Source: Filobasidium wieringae
Taxonomy: Eukaryota; Basidiomycota; Tremellomycetes; Filobasidiales; Filobasidiaceae
NCBI GenBank assembly: GCA_001600055.1
Contig: BCIV01000003.1
Coordinates: 1,059,162 to 1,123,161, forward strand
Direction: 5' to 3'
DNA length: 64,000 nt
In this document: positions 1 to 10,296 of the stretch, one piece after another
Layout: each line of letters opens with the position of its first letter
Position numbering within the stretch: position 1 is the first letter of the stretch
Made by a program: the position numbers and the translations under genes
Notes under the pieces: generated by a model
Told to the model about the DNA's origin: nothing
Databases searched by the model: none
Seen by the model: the letters and a program-made list of their open reading frames with translations, nothing else

Positions 1-80
1 GCAGCTCATGGACAAGTCGGTACAACTTCTACTCGTTTGAGATACACGATAGCTCTACATACAAGCAATCACATACAACC

Positions 81-858
81 ATGTCCTCTCCGCCTGATCT
101 AGTCCCATTACGAGCGAGCAAACAAGACGCCGCAGCAAGAGGAACGAAAGCGCGACCTCGATATCGAGCTTGTTTAGTCTGTTCACTCGTTCAACCTAGT
201 CCCGAATGGTTACTCAGAGGGTGTCCCAATTGTGAGACCATCATCCGAGTGAGTTCCTACTGTGGAGCACACTTATGTATAAGATACTTGTTGCTGACCC
301 TGTGAGGCATAATTGCATGGCTATCATCCAGGTACAAGGTTCCCAAGATCAAGTCAAAGCATGCACATCATTACAGTTCGATGGAGTCATTGCTGTTCTG
401 AAACCAGAACAATCATGGGTTGCACGATGGCAACGTAACGGTACGTCTATTTGTAACCTCATGAAGGTTCCTTTCCATGTACTAAACTTATACAACCATC
501 GTCACCTCTTGCAGTGAACCACGTTCCGGGTCTTTACGCTGTCCGGGTGACAGGTCGTCCACCACCCGAAATCATCGCTCGAATCAAACGTTCAGGTGTT
601 CCGTATATACCACGAGACGATGTGGCAGGGGACCATACGAAAGCCCAGGAGGAAGAGGATGAAAATGACGAGGACGATGATGATCGGGATGCAGCGGGGA
701 GGAAGGATATGGACGAGTTTGAGGACGATGGGATGGTTGTCGATGATGACGATGATGATGAGGACGATAGGGTCCAGAGGAGAGTTGGGGGGAGGGATGA
801 TGATAGGGATAGGGGATTACGAACGCCCGAGATCGAAGAGGACTACGAAGAGGACTAG
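81..858 (+). CDS. SPT4: Transcription elongation factor Spt4 with acidic C-terminal tail
   Basis: Three exons (81-248, 332-440, 515-858) join in frame to about 206 residues. Residues 25-50 carry the Spt4 zinc-ribbon start (RACLVCSLVQ, then RGCPNCE), followed by the family motifs QFDGVIAVLKPEQSWVARW and PGLYAVRV. Spt4 pairs with the NGN domain of Spt5 to form DSIF, a nuclear RNA polymerase II elongation factor. Typical Spt4 proteins are only 100-120 residues. Here the conserved part is followed by about 90 extra residues made largely of Asp and Glu, ending in a YEED-like acidic stretch. The tail lies on the same exon as the conserved PGLYAVRV segment, so it is not an obvious splicing artefact. 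Family assignment is secure; the function of the tail is unknown. Confidence 0.93.
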
Positions 859-1126
859 GACTTGGTCTCGTCCAATCCCATCTGGTTTTGAGTTCTACGG
901 TACGACGACTATTCTGGATAAAGAGCCTGTGCTGTTCAACTCTTTCATGTACTTGTACGATGTACGATGCAATACCAAAAATTCACGAACGACGAGGTCT
1001 GACTATAGCATCCGCTCGTGATTCCCAAAACGCTTGATTCGTCAGACATTTCCAAGTCGTATCCACTCCACTACTGCTTCAACCTCATGCCCCCATATCT
1101 CAATCGACCGGGCTATACCCCTTGTA

Positions 1127-2246
1127 ATGCCCTATACCCTGTTTGATGGAGTAATAATCGACGTCCCTCATAATCGGTCGCAACCAAGTCGTCAGCGTTC
1201 CCCATCGGCAGTGCCGAATAGCAATCGCAGAACCAAAACGACCTCGAGGGTATATTCTGGGGATGAAGCTTTGAGACGGATAACCGAGTTCCTCGAAGCG
1301 GAAGATGCGTCTAGTTCAAGTTCTTCCGAAGAGGCCAATGATGAACTAGATTCATCTGAAAGTCTACAACAATCCGGAGCTGAGCAAGAAGATGAACAGG
1401 AGGAGGAGGAGGGAACTCGAACGGAGCCCGTACAGAGGGTGAGGAAGGAGAAAAGGAAGAGATCGGGAGAGACGCCTGATCCGAGGGATATCGCAGAGTG
1501 GAGGGATATCCTCAACGCTCAACCTACCCTGGATGAGGATGAGGAGGTAAGCCCTTCCCAAGGCTTTCTCGAGAGTTTGCGATTTAAACTCGTTTCCTCT
1601 CCTGCAGAACGCTCTGGCGATACTGACTTCGGATAGAGTCCGGATATACAGCGACGACCAACGTTGCAACTACTGTCAATTCTTGGAAGTCTATACCTCC
1701 GGGGTCGTAGCCGCCTGGCCATGCGCAACGGCAACTCTCAGAGGGAAAGAACCTAAATGCGTAGCATGTTATATCAGTAAAACCGATCAGTGCGGGATGC
1801 CGGATCAGAGCGAATCGAGCGACGATGATTCGTCCGTCAATGAAACACCGATATGGGGCAAGGGAGAGAGACGCAAAGGACGGAGAGACGAATATACTGG
1901 ATCCATCATCGCTTCCGAAGAAGGCTATTCCGAAGCGACATCCTTGAATTCAGAATATAACTTTAATCCTGAACGGGAAGACACACCTCCAGGTCAATCA
2001 GAGGTCGAGTCGGACGAGGAGACTCTATTCTCTGCGAGCACGTCCTCTAGTATTGCCCCGGAAAACCCTACCGCAACGGAAAGCAAGCGTTATGCCAGGA
2101 AACGATTGCGAAAAAGCATAAGAGACCTCAATCTGTGGGTCGATACACTCCTTCCGCACCTTGGCAACCCCCTGCGTAAAGTTGTAAGCGAGCTCAAAGC
2201 CAACGAGAGAGCATTGGGAGAAGAGCCACATAGAATCAGAAGGTAA
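1127..2246 (+). CDS. Hypothetical protein with six-cysteine (CxxC...CxxC...C) module
   Basis: Two exons (1127-1546, 1608-2246; donor GTAAGC, acceptor CTGCAG) give about 352 residues. The first ATG in the open frame is at 1127. The N-terminal 140 residues are low-complexity, with Ser runs, Glu runs and a basic RVRKEKRKR patch. Exon 2 opens with a cysteine module: C160-x2-C163-x15-C179-x11-C191-x2-C194-x7-C202. This resembles a fungal Zn2Cys6 cluster with enlarged loops. A Ser/Asp/Glu-rich stretch and a basic helix-like end (KRYARKRLRKSIRDLNLWV) follow. I do not recognise an orthologue. The module suggests zinc binding and perhaps DNA binding, but that is inference. It converges on DDB1, whose stop is 50 bp downstream. 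Confidence 0.65.
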
Positions 2247-2295
2247 ATTCGATACAAATTCTTATCTTGTACATTACACAAATTCTTTTATGGTA

Positions 2296-5200
2296 TCAAC
2301 GATGTACACTTCCTACAGCACCTAGCAATTGGTTCACCTCGACTCGTGAGGCATCTCCAACACGACTGAACTCGTTCGGACCTTCGAGAACGAGCGATGT
2401 TTTTTCCGAGTCTGCCGGTAGGTCCATGAAACGTTTGACACTACGTAGGCGCAACGATTCAGTTTCGACTACCTCTAGTAAATTCAGGTTGACTTACAAA
2501 TCGCCGTCGATGAATCCTACAGCAGGTCGGGGCTTGGAGTTTCCTTCTGTATGGATTTCTCGGTATCGAGACCACACAATCTCGGGACCGGTAATCAGGT
2601 TTTCCATATTCAGTTGAAGCTGCCTCAAGATTTCGGATTCCGACTCGTTGAGATCGGCTACTACTCCGATACGGCCGGACGACGTGGCAAAGAGGATCTC
2701 TGGATTGGACGACAGATTTCCTCCAGCTGGCGTCAAAGCGCCTGGAAGATGACGCGTCAACATTTTGTCAGGACGGCTCTCACAACTTGGCTCACCCCGA
2801 TGCATCCTGGTGATGGTCTCATGCATTGCTAGACCTGCAGCATTCTCAAGCTTGTTATCCTTGTGTCGGATCGTCAAGAGGTTGAAGTTAGTCTGAAAAA
2901 GAACGGCGTCAGTCACGTACCCAAATCGAACATGAAAAGAAGACGTACATCAGAGAACGCCACAGCTCCGCCATCAGCATCAAGTTCCTCCATGGTGATG
3001 ACCCAATGAGGACGCATGTCCCGCGCGACGTCGACCAAATGACCCTTTGCATCCTGCTTGAGCACAAAGATACTGCGCATACCGTCTCCTACATGAAGCC
3101 TCTCGACAGTCTCGCCCTCGTTATCGACGAGAGTCTGCACTGTCAAGCATGACGCGAAGAAAGCGCTACCCCAGGTGGAGATAGTCCTGAACTCGGGAAC
3201 CACCAAGGGAGAGAAGTCTAACAGATCGATCTGTCAGGGAGTTGGATCAGTTGGTCAAGGAGCAGATAGATCAACGAGCGATGTGACTGACTCGGTGATC
3301 GACGGCCACGGCCAGCTTGCCCCAGATAGCCTTGATGTCGTACACGGTCCCATTCATCTGAATCATACCGACTACCTCCATAGATGGCGGCGTACCCGAG
3401 GTCGAGTCAATTCGAACTTGGATCAAGCGTAGATATCCAGAATTTGACGCCCCGGCATCGTTGGGCCGTGAATCATAAGTCGTCCCAAGAGCAAAATACT
3501 GAGGTCCCTCTGCCTCCAGTTGGACCAAGGACAACGATACTGGCTTCTCGCCCTCGTCGAGTGGAAATTCAGCGCAGGCTGGACATGAGAGTCAGCCGGA
3601 GGTACTATGAATCGCAAGGGGCGGTCTCGAACGCACCAGTAAGACTTCGCTCATCGTACAGTCGGAAATAACTCGAGCTTTCTTCATCACCGTACTCCTG
3701 TTCCACTTCGGAGTGTATCAGAGCCACTCCAAACACGCGCGCTGATGGATGATGTTTGATGTTGGTAGGCACATATCGTCCAAGATCCACCTGCGAAAAT
3801 CCATTAGGTCCTGAATCCGACGGGAAGCAGCATATCGACTTGCCTTTTTTATGTGTATCTTGTTGAGACTCGATATCGACCTGATCTGTAGTCCTTCCAC
3901 TCCCGCTACAATCAGACAGGTGCCGAAATGCGGTACTTCCAATCCGCATGCGGCAGTGATTCCCTGTGATAGCACGAGTGAGTTGTCGTTCGGCGGCGAG
4001 TCCTGCAAGGAGACTTACCGCTACATTCAAGGACGATCGAGAGAGTCGATCTTGTTCCTCATAGAGGATGGACAAGCGGTCGCTCACAGATAAGATATAA
4101 GCTTTATCTGACGATGTTGCTGGACTGGACAGTTGAACGGGCGTTCGTCCGAGTGCCATCAATTTTTTATCACTGATATGTAGCTCCGATGGGGTGGCAT
4201 TGATCCGTCTGGACGAGACGGTCCCATCGCCCAATCCTACCAGCAACAAGTCCCCGACCTTGTCAGAAGTCGAGTCGGGGCGTACGACAATGGAACGAGG
4301 TAGAGATGTTTCGGTGCTTTCGCCAATCGATTCGAGATCGGGAAGGGAAAGGATCTTGATTGCATTGCTGCCCCATACCCCAGCGACCGCGTACGATGAC
4401 GCCGACGAGGAGTCCTTTACCGGTCCAAAGGCGATAGAAGCGATCTCTCCCTGTCCGAACTGTACGCGTCTATGTAGGGATGTCAGAGGCGGAAGTGGAT
4501 GCTGAAGCGCGGTAATGACTCACTTGATTGCCTGAAGTCCAGAACCAGTTTGGTTGTCGTCGACGGTCAAATAAACGATACTTCCATCCGTCAGTCCCAA
4601 AATGATAGAATTGCCCTGGCAAGAAGCGGCCAGAACGCGTTCCTCGGGTTGTAAATCCTTCCATTCCGCTACCATCTTAGACGTTGCCAAATCAATCACC
4701 GAAACGCCGAGAGGAGTAACCTGAGCGAGAACGTCAGGGGATATCTGCGAGATCGCCAGTGTGCTTGAGGTCGATACATAAGGCAGGTCTTCTGGCGAGA
4801 CCGCTTCCAATTCCAGGGAAGGTTCATCCGAGATGGAAGAGACGATCACGCGTGCGATCAAACTTGCCTCTGTCGTTGAAATGACGACCCCGGTGTCTCC
4901 CCTGACAGCGCACTGGTCAGTGGGCGCAACACAACCGCAGTCACCGATCGATTGGTTACTCACTGAGAACCATAACTGAACGAGAACAAGTCCGACGTGT
5001 CTTCCACACCTTCGATATTTGCAATGACCTCTGATCCCACTCCACTATGGACCACGCGGATAGACCCGGTCGATGAAAGTCCAGAAGCCGTGACGACTTG
5101 AGACTATGAATAGATCGTTCAGCTAGAACGATCTAACCGAACGAATGCCTTGAGAACCGACTCACCGACCCGCCCCCTTCACCTTCAACCACACAAAAGT

Positions 5201-7077
5201 CCATAACGGGAGCGATATTGGGCCAACTGTCGACCTGAACGAACCCAGTGTTTCCTCCCTTGACAGGACCCAAGACCGGTCCTTCCTCATCCTCATCGAT
5301 CTGCATGAGATCCATCGCTTTCCCCTTGCCCTTGCCTTGTGCGTGGGAAGGACGGTCGGAGAGTCGAATGATCTGACAATCCCCACATTCCGATCCGATG
5401 AAGACGTGGCCGTTATCGAGGTAAGCGATGGAGCTCGCAGGGGAGGTCTAGTAAATCGGGTCGCCAACAGGGTTGAAATCAGTCCTCCTCGGGCGTTCGA
5501 AGCGAAGGATCGAAAGAATCGATCACGCACCTCTCTCAATAACTTGACACTCGGTCTAGGTGATCCGCCCTGCGAAGTGAACCTAACCATGGATAATCTC
5601 CCTGACGTATCTCCGAGTAAAACGACCTCCCTCCCTTCGTTCGTCTGAATCAGTACCGCCCTAATCCGCGTTCCGATCAATCAGCCATTCTCCATTAGGA
5701 CCGCTTGGTAGAAACTGAAACCCACCCATTGACCTCCCCGAACCCTTGCCGAACCCTCCACCCCTTGACCCAGCCCAACTTCCCAGCGTCCCCGTTCGAG
5801 GGGGGAGTAGGACTATTATAAGTCCCCCCTACACTGTTCTTCCTCCTCTTCGAATCCGGAGTCCCAAGAGTTTCCTTCTCCCCCGTTTGTTTATTACTGG
5901 TCATAGATCCCGTCCGGTTCCTAGTCAGGGTTGGGATGGGGGTCGAGGTGAGGGAATACGTTGCGCAGAATTCATCCCCGATGACCAAGACCCCCTCTGG
6001 GATGGCCAATAACCTCTTGGCAGCCGGGACGGAGAAGTCTCTTATCACTTCCCCATTGGACACGCTCGACGCTGCCCCGGCTAGTGGAGGTGGGGAGAGG
6101 ATATCGATAGGGTTCGTAACGTCTGTGAACGTTTTGGAAGGACGGTCTAGGGTCTTTGCGATTAGGTTTATTGTATAGTCTGGTGTGAGGTAGAGGAACG
6201 TGAGGATGGATGATGTATGTGAGGTTGAGGTGGGGGAAGGTGGAGGGATGAAGGCGAGGGAGAGGAGATTGAATTCTCGGATACTGGTGGGAGCGAGTGA
6301 ATCAGTCGAAACGATCGGGATCGAAATCGGAGGAAGACTCACCTGATTTCATAAGAATCCGTGAATCCTAGGATCTCACCATGCCCCGCTTCATCCGGTA
6401 CCATTGAATCCCCCGTCCCCTTCCTCTCCCTCTTCTTTCCCTTCCCCCCGCCACTCCGACCCTTCCCCTTCCCCTCGATCGACCCGGACTCATCGGCCTC
6501 ATCCTTCGACCCGATCTCAATGACGCTAAGCATCCCGACGTAAAGACTCGCTACGACCATTCCCCCGGCTCGATCGGCTACGAGACCGGTAAGGAATTCA
6601 GAAGTACGGCTGTTCCGATGAATCCAACGAGACGAGGTGAGATCTAGCGTGGGTTGCGGGAGAGACCGGATGCGGTAGAGGAGAAGACGTGAGAGAGGGT
6701 GGTCCGTCAAGACGACTATATGAGGTGTTTGTCCCTGTCCCCGAAACTCGGTCTTAGATCTGATTGAACACGACTTGCGACGACTCGCGGACTAACCACT
6801 TTGCCGACCCATTCAAGACCGACGACCATCCCCCATACGTCCGTCTTGCAGACCTCCACCAAACCATCGGGAGTCAGATCCCATACCTCGATCGTGTTTC
6901 CCTTGGCTACTACCAAGGATGCTGAGCCTTCGTTCGAAGAGGTCAAGTTGGGGACGTTTATGGCGTGCGTTACGGCTGTCGATGGGAGGGCCTGGTTGAA
7001 GCGGTAGGTGTGAGATCGGAGTTGAGCGATGTGAGACGGTTAGTGGTAGGTGTACTTACGGAGGCGACGTAGAGCAT
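2296..7077 (-). CDS. DDB1: DNA damage-binding protein 1 (DDB1), Cul4 adaptor
   Basis: A long multi-exon gene on the minus strand. It starts with an 18-nt coding exon (MLYVAS, 7077-7060) joined to ALPSTAVTHAIN, equivalent to the DDB1 N-terminus. WD40-like beta-propeller sequence runs throughout, for example LVVAKGNTIEVWDL, VLLGDTSGRL and SWPNIAPVMDFCVVE. The diagnostic C-terminal DDB1 motif reads KPRPAVGFIDGDF followed by VKRFMDLP after the last intron (donor GTAAGT near 2495, acceptor CTACGTAG near 2440). DDB1 links CUL4-RBX1 to DCAF substrate receptors in nuclear ubiquitination and nucleotide-excision repair. A Gly/Lys-rich insert (GKGKGRSGGGKGKKRERKG) interrupts the first propeller. The paralogues Rse1/SF3B3 and Cft1 were considered; the GFIDGD plus short C-terminal helix pattern fits DDB1 best. 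Internal exon borders were not all resolved. Confidence 0.85.
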
Positions 7078-7371
7078 GGTTGGATGAGATGTGGGTGATG
7101 TTGTCAGTAGTAGAGGCTGTGGCTGTGGCTGTGGCTGTTGAGCAGCATTTGACGTGGATGACGCTCCGAGTGAAACGCTGAGAATTGGAACGATGAGATC
7201 GAAATCAACCGTTCAAACGTTACGTGTGCGCTCATGTCAAAGGTGGAGGTCGCTCGGTTCATTCATTCGATAACACATATGCGTTATTACATCATCACAT
7301 ATCGATCCTCAAAGGGCGAGCACAACCTCGTCTTTGCGCTCATAAACGATACCCTGACGATCGCAAACAAC
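7078..7371. promoter_or_regulatory. Shared divergent promoter region DDB1 / ERV oxidase
   Basis: 294 bp between two divergent start codons. It holds four perfect GGCTGT hexamers in tandem (7115-7138). No TATA box is obvious. Bidirectional use is inferred from the layout. Confidence 0.45.
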
Positions 7372-8469
7372 ATGGTCCCACGTTTCTTCCGTACATTTCT
7401 CATAATAGCCATTCTGCTGTTCGTCCCTACGACCTACCTCGTCTATACCCAAACGTCCTACTCCCATCCCACCTCCACCTCCTCCTTCTCTTCCAGCGGC
7501 GCAAATATAGAAGATGATTTACTCAGTCGAGAAGACCATTGGGATAAAGGAGGATCTTATCCCGGAGCTCTGAGGGTGGAAGACTCGGACCAGGATGAAT
7601 TGGGTGGGATGTATGCTTCCTCTCGCATCAAAATCAACGACAACGACAACGACAACGACAAGGTTTTATCGGATGAGATGATGATCAATGGGAAAATCAT
7701 CATGCCTAAATTGTCCAATGCTACAGCCAAGTAAATCAAGGTTTCATTTACTCTTCCTATCAATTCCCTCGAGTGATTGACTTGAGGTGATCATGATCGT
7801 AGAGCAGAACTAGGTCGAGCGGCTTGGAAACTCCTCCACCTGGTTACATTACGTTACCCCGAAGTGAGTACCATCTCCCATCTCCCACCGCATCTAATCT
7901 CACCTCTCCTAACGAATCCCTCTCCCATCGCCCCCAGAACCCAACGCCCGACGAACGCACAGCCCTCTCCACTTACCTCTACCTATTCGCCCGTCTTTAC
8001 CCATGTGGGGAATGCGCCGAGGAATTCCAGAAGTTGTTGAAGGATTATCCTCCTCAGGTACGTCCGGGCCGGTCGTTGCTCTTCGATTGCTATGAACTGA
8101 AATCGGTCGTTTTTCATCTCGTTACGTTTTCCCTTTCCCTTTCCCTAACATCTCCCCCTCAACGCCCGCCAGACCTCGAGCAGGAAAACAGCTTCGGTAT
8201 GGTTATGCTCGATTCACAATATGGTCAACGCTCGGTTAGGCAAGGAAGAGTTTGATTGTAACGATCTGGATGGGGTTTATGATTGTGGGTGCGGGGATGC
8301 CGGGGTCGAGGTCGAGGATGCGAAGGGAGAGGAGGAGCAGGAGAACGAGACGGAGGAGGAGTTGGAAGAGGTCGAGGAGACGGTGGAGGGGAAGAAGAAC
8401 TCGGGGTTCAGATTGATGGAAGACGAGGAGAGGCGAGATACTCGGCCAGTACAACAGGAGAACGAATGA
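7372..8469 (+). CDS. ERV2: Erv-family FAD-linked sulfhydryl oxidase (Erv2-like, ER)
   Basis: Four exons (7372-7730, 7803-7863, 7938-8057, 8173-8469) give 278 residues. The ATG at 7372 is preferred because it directly precedes a signal-anchor segment (FRTFLIIAILLFVPTTYLVY). An in-frame upstream ATG at 7234 would bury that segment. The ERV/ALR core follows: GRAAWKLLHLVTLRYPE, then TYLYLFARLYPCGECAEEF with the redox CxxC, then SVWLCSIHNMVNARLGK, which supplies the FAD-binding HxxxN motif. A second CxC/CxxC-like cluster (DCNDLDGVYDCGCGD) could act as a shuttle disulfide, followed by a long acidic tail. The family oxidises thiols to disulfides and passes electrons to oxygen. An ER-lumenal Erv2 role is favoured over mitochondrial Erv1 because of the N-terminal membrane segment. 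A GACAAC microsatellite near 7637-7662 encodes an Asn-Asp run. Confidence 0.88.
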
Positions 8470-9038
8470 AACTCTCACCGTTCATGTCTAGTACCGAGGT
8501 GTGCAGTAGCCTTTCTGGGTCGATTGGCTTGACGTTGTAACTCACCGGGAATACCGGATAGATGGGCGAGTGATATGTGATACTTGCAGATCGTTCTACA
8601 GCGGCGAGATCGCTCGCTTGAAATCGAGGCGATTGAACGATTCGCGGGAGCAAAGGAAAGGTTTCGTTTCGAAGGGCGATCGATCTAAGACGGATGACGA
8701 ACCAGTGTATCTTATGGCTCTACCAGAATGGACTTGATACGGGCTTCTGGAGTAGCATGAAGGAAGTGGAGCGGTGATCAACGTGGTGTTCACAAGCGAT
8801 AAGTGGGTTCAGGGCGCGGCAGGTGGACGAGGACATGCGGGAGAACGCGCGTGAAGATTGAAAAGGGTGCCACGTTGACGAGCGACTGTCAGTGGGTCAG
8901 CCACGGAAGGACGGTGGGACTGAAGGCCAAGTGAAAGTTCGGAGAACGGGCGATCCGATGGTCGAAGAATATCGGCAAGCGGCGAGACATCGAGGAATGT
9001 ATAGCCAAATGGGTGACGAGCAGACCTTGCACGTGGTT
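8470..9038. other. Intergenic, no gene recognised
   Basis: About 570 bp after the Erv-type gene. Open frames on both strands look like chance frames and I see no family motif. Confidence 0.4.
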
Positions 9039-9393
9039 TTCGAAATGAAGTCGATGAGGGGTGTGTGAGCCGATTTGCACGTGTGGTGGTACGGTTTGAG
9101 CACAAGTCCATAGCCCTTCCATATTCAACACATGTTGTTCTCGAAATGAAGTCGATGAGGGGTGTGTGAGCCGATTTGCACGTGTGGTGGTACGGTTTGA
9201 GCACAAGTCCATAGCCCTTCCATATTCAACACATGTTGTTCTCGAAATGAAGTCGATGAGGGGTGTGTGAGCCGATTTGCACGTGTGGTGGTACGGTTTG
9301 AGCACAAGTCCATAGCCCTTCCATATTCAACACATGTTGTTCTCGAAATGAAGTCGATGAGGGGTGTGTGAGCCGATTTGCACGTGTGGTGGT
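9039..9393. repeat. Tandem repeat, 101-bp unit, about 3.5 copies
   Basis: The phrase CGAAATGAAGTCGATGAGGG recurs at 9041, 9142, 9243 and 9344, an exact 101-bp period. The copies are nearly identical. The first three differ only at their entry point and the last breaks off after CACGTGTGGTGGT at about 9393. Each unit carries one CACGTG palindrome. Since 101 is not a multiple of three, repeated peptide frames on the minus strand are by-products. Confidence 0.95.
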
Positions 9394-9636
9394 CGTGTTT
9401 ACGTGGATAGCTGGACAACTAGACGGTGAAACCTTCTGAGAAACACACATGAGATCCAAGTGGCTGAGTGAAAAGATGGGATAGCCGAGTCTTCTGACGC
9501 TTTCCACATCTCCCTTGGGTGTACCAGGTCAGCACTTGTCATACCCTGCCGCCCTAAAGTGTATTGGAAAGTCTGGGGAAATGTCTAAAGCAGGAGAATG
9601 GATGTGTGCTGAATGTACAACTCCGGATCAGCAAAC

Positions 9637-9737
9637 GGCGCTATGGGGTAGTGGTAACCTATGTTCTTCGGGTAACTCCCGGTCTGCCAAGCAGTCCATG
9701 ATTGAATGTGCCCCCGGTTCGATTCTGGGTAGCGCCC
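9637..9737 (+). tRNA. tRNA-Pro (anticodon CGG) with intron
   Basis: The acceptor stem GGCGCTA (9637-9643) pairs with TAGCGCC (9730-9736). The D-arm contains TAGTGGTAA. The T-arm is CCCGG-TTCGATT-CTGGG (9713-9729). The anticodon stem TGTTC (9662-9666) pairs with GAATG (9704-9708), with two wobbles. Loop bases place anticodon CGG at 9669-9671, reading the Pro codon CCG. A 30-nt intron (about 9673-9702) follows position 37 and contains CTCCCGG, which can pair with the anticodon loop as in archetypal eukaryotic pre-tRNAs. The anticodon assignment depends on this fold. Confidence 0.85.
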
Positions 9738-10296
9738 ACTTTCGTTTTTGCGTTCGCTCTCGCGAGCGCATTCAACCACATCATCCTTCCCTTTTTGTTC
9801 CCCCTTATCACGCTCTTTGGCTGATCGATTGCCTCACCCGCTCCCTTTGTACCTTTCATTCAATTCGAGATTCATGACAATTTCTTGGCTCTCTCAGCCT
9901 ATCTGTTCGAGATGATCAGTCGCTCGCCCGAGCTCTGTAGCCATCGCGCGGCGGCGCTCGACCGAACTCGAAGCATATGCAGTCAGATGTTCGTCGATCG
10001 ACGACCCCAAGTCGTCCATGCCTTCCTTGACGACTCAGTTTGGACTTAGAGTCTGGGGAAATCGAATCCGACTGGTAGCGCTCACTATACCTGGTGTGAG
10101 TTGACACGCTTATCGTATCAAGGACCAAAGTTATGTTCCTTGAAACTTCTCGCTTAATGACATCAAGAAGCCGTCTCGCGGGTCGTAATTGACTGGTCAT
10201 CACTGCAGGTAGAAAAAGAGGATCACAAGTACGTGACCTCCAATATACTCCTAGCCATTGTCTTCGCCAACATCGAATCCACCCGCTTCCTTCGAG
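9738..10296. other. Intergenic, no supported gene
   Basis: Between the tRNA and the 3' end of the next minus-strand gene. A minus-strand open frame (9916-10203) has no recognisable motif and could be an extra terminal exon or chance. Confidence 0.35.
9744..9750 (+). terminator. Pol III terminator (T-run)
   Basis: A run of five T residues lies a few bases after the tRNA 3' end, as expected for RNA polymerase III termination. Confidence 0.6.

Noticed and set aside
2296..7077. Assigning the big beta-propeller gene to RSE1/SF3B3 or CFT1
   Set aside because: The C-terminal VGFIDGDF plus VKRFMDLP and the N-terminal PSTAVTHAIN fit DDB1 better than the paralogues.
8809..9507. Several minus-strand frames with a repeated HTCKSAHTPLIDFISR peptide
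   Set aside because: They arise from the 101-bp tandem repeat; since the period is not a multiple of three, the frame changes each unit and no stable protein exists.
9585..9859. Minus-strand frames over the tRNA reading like PESNRGHIQSWTAWQTGS
   Set aside because: These are the well-known false frames antisense to an intron-containing tRNA gene.
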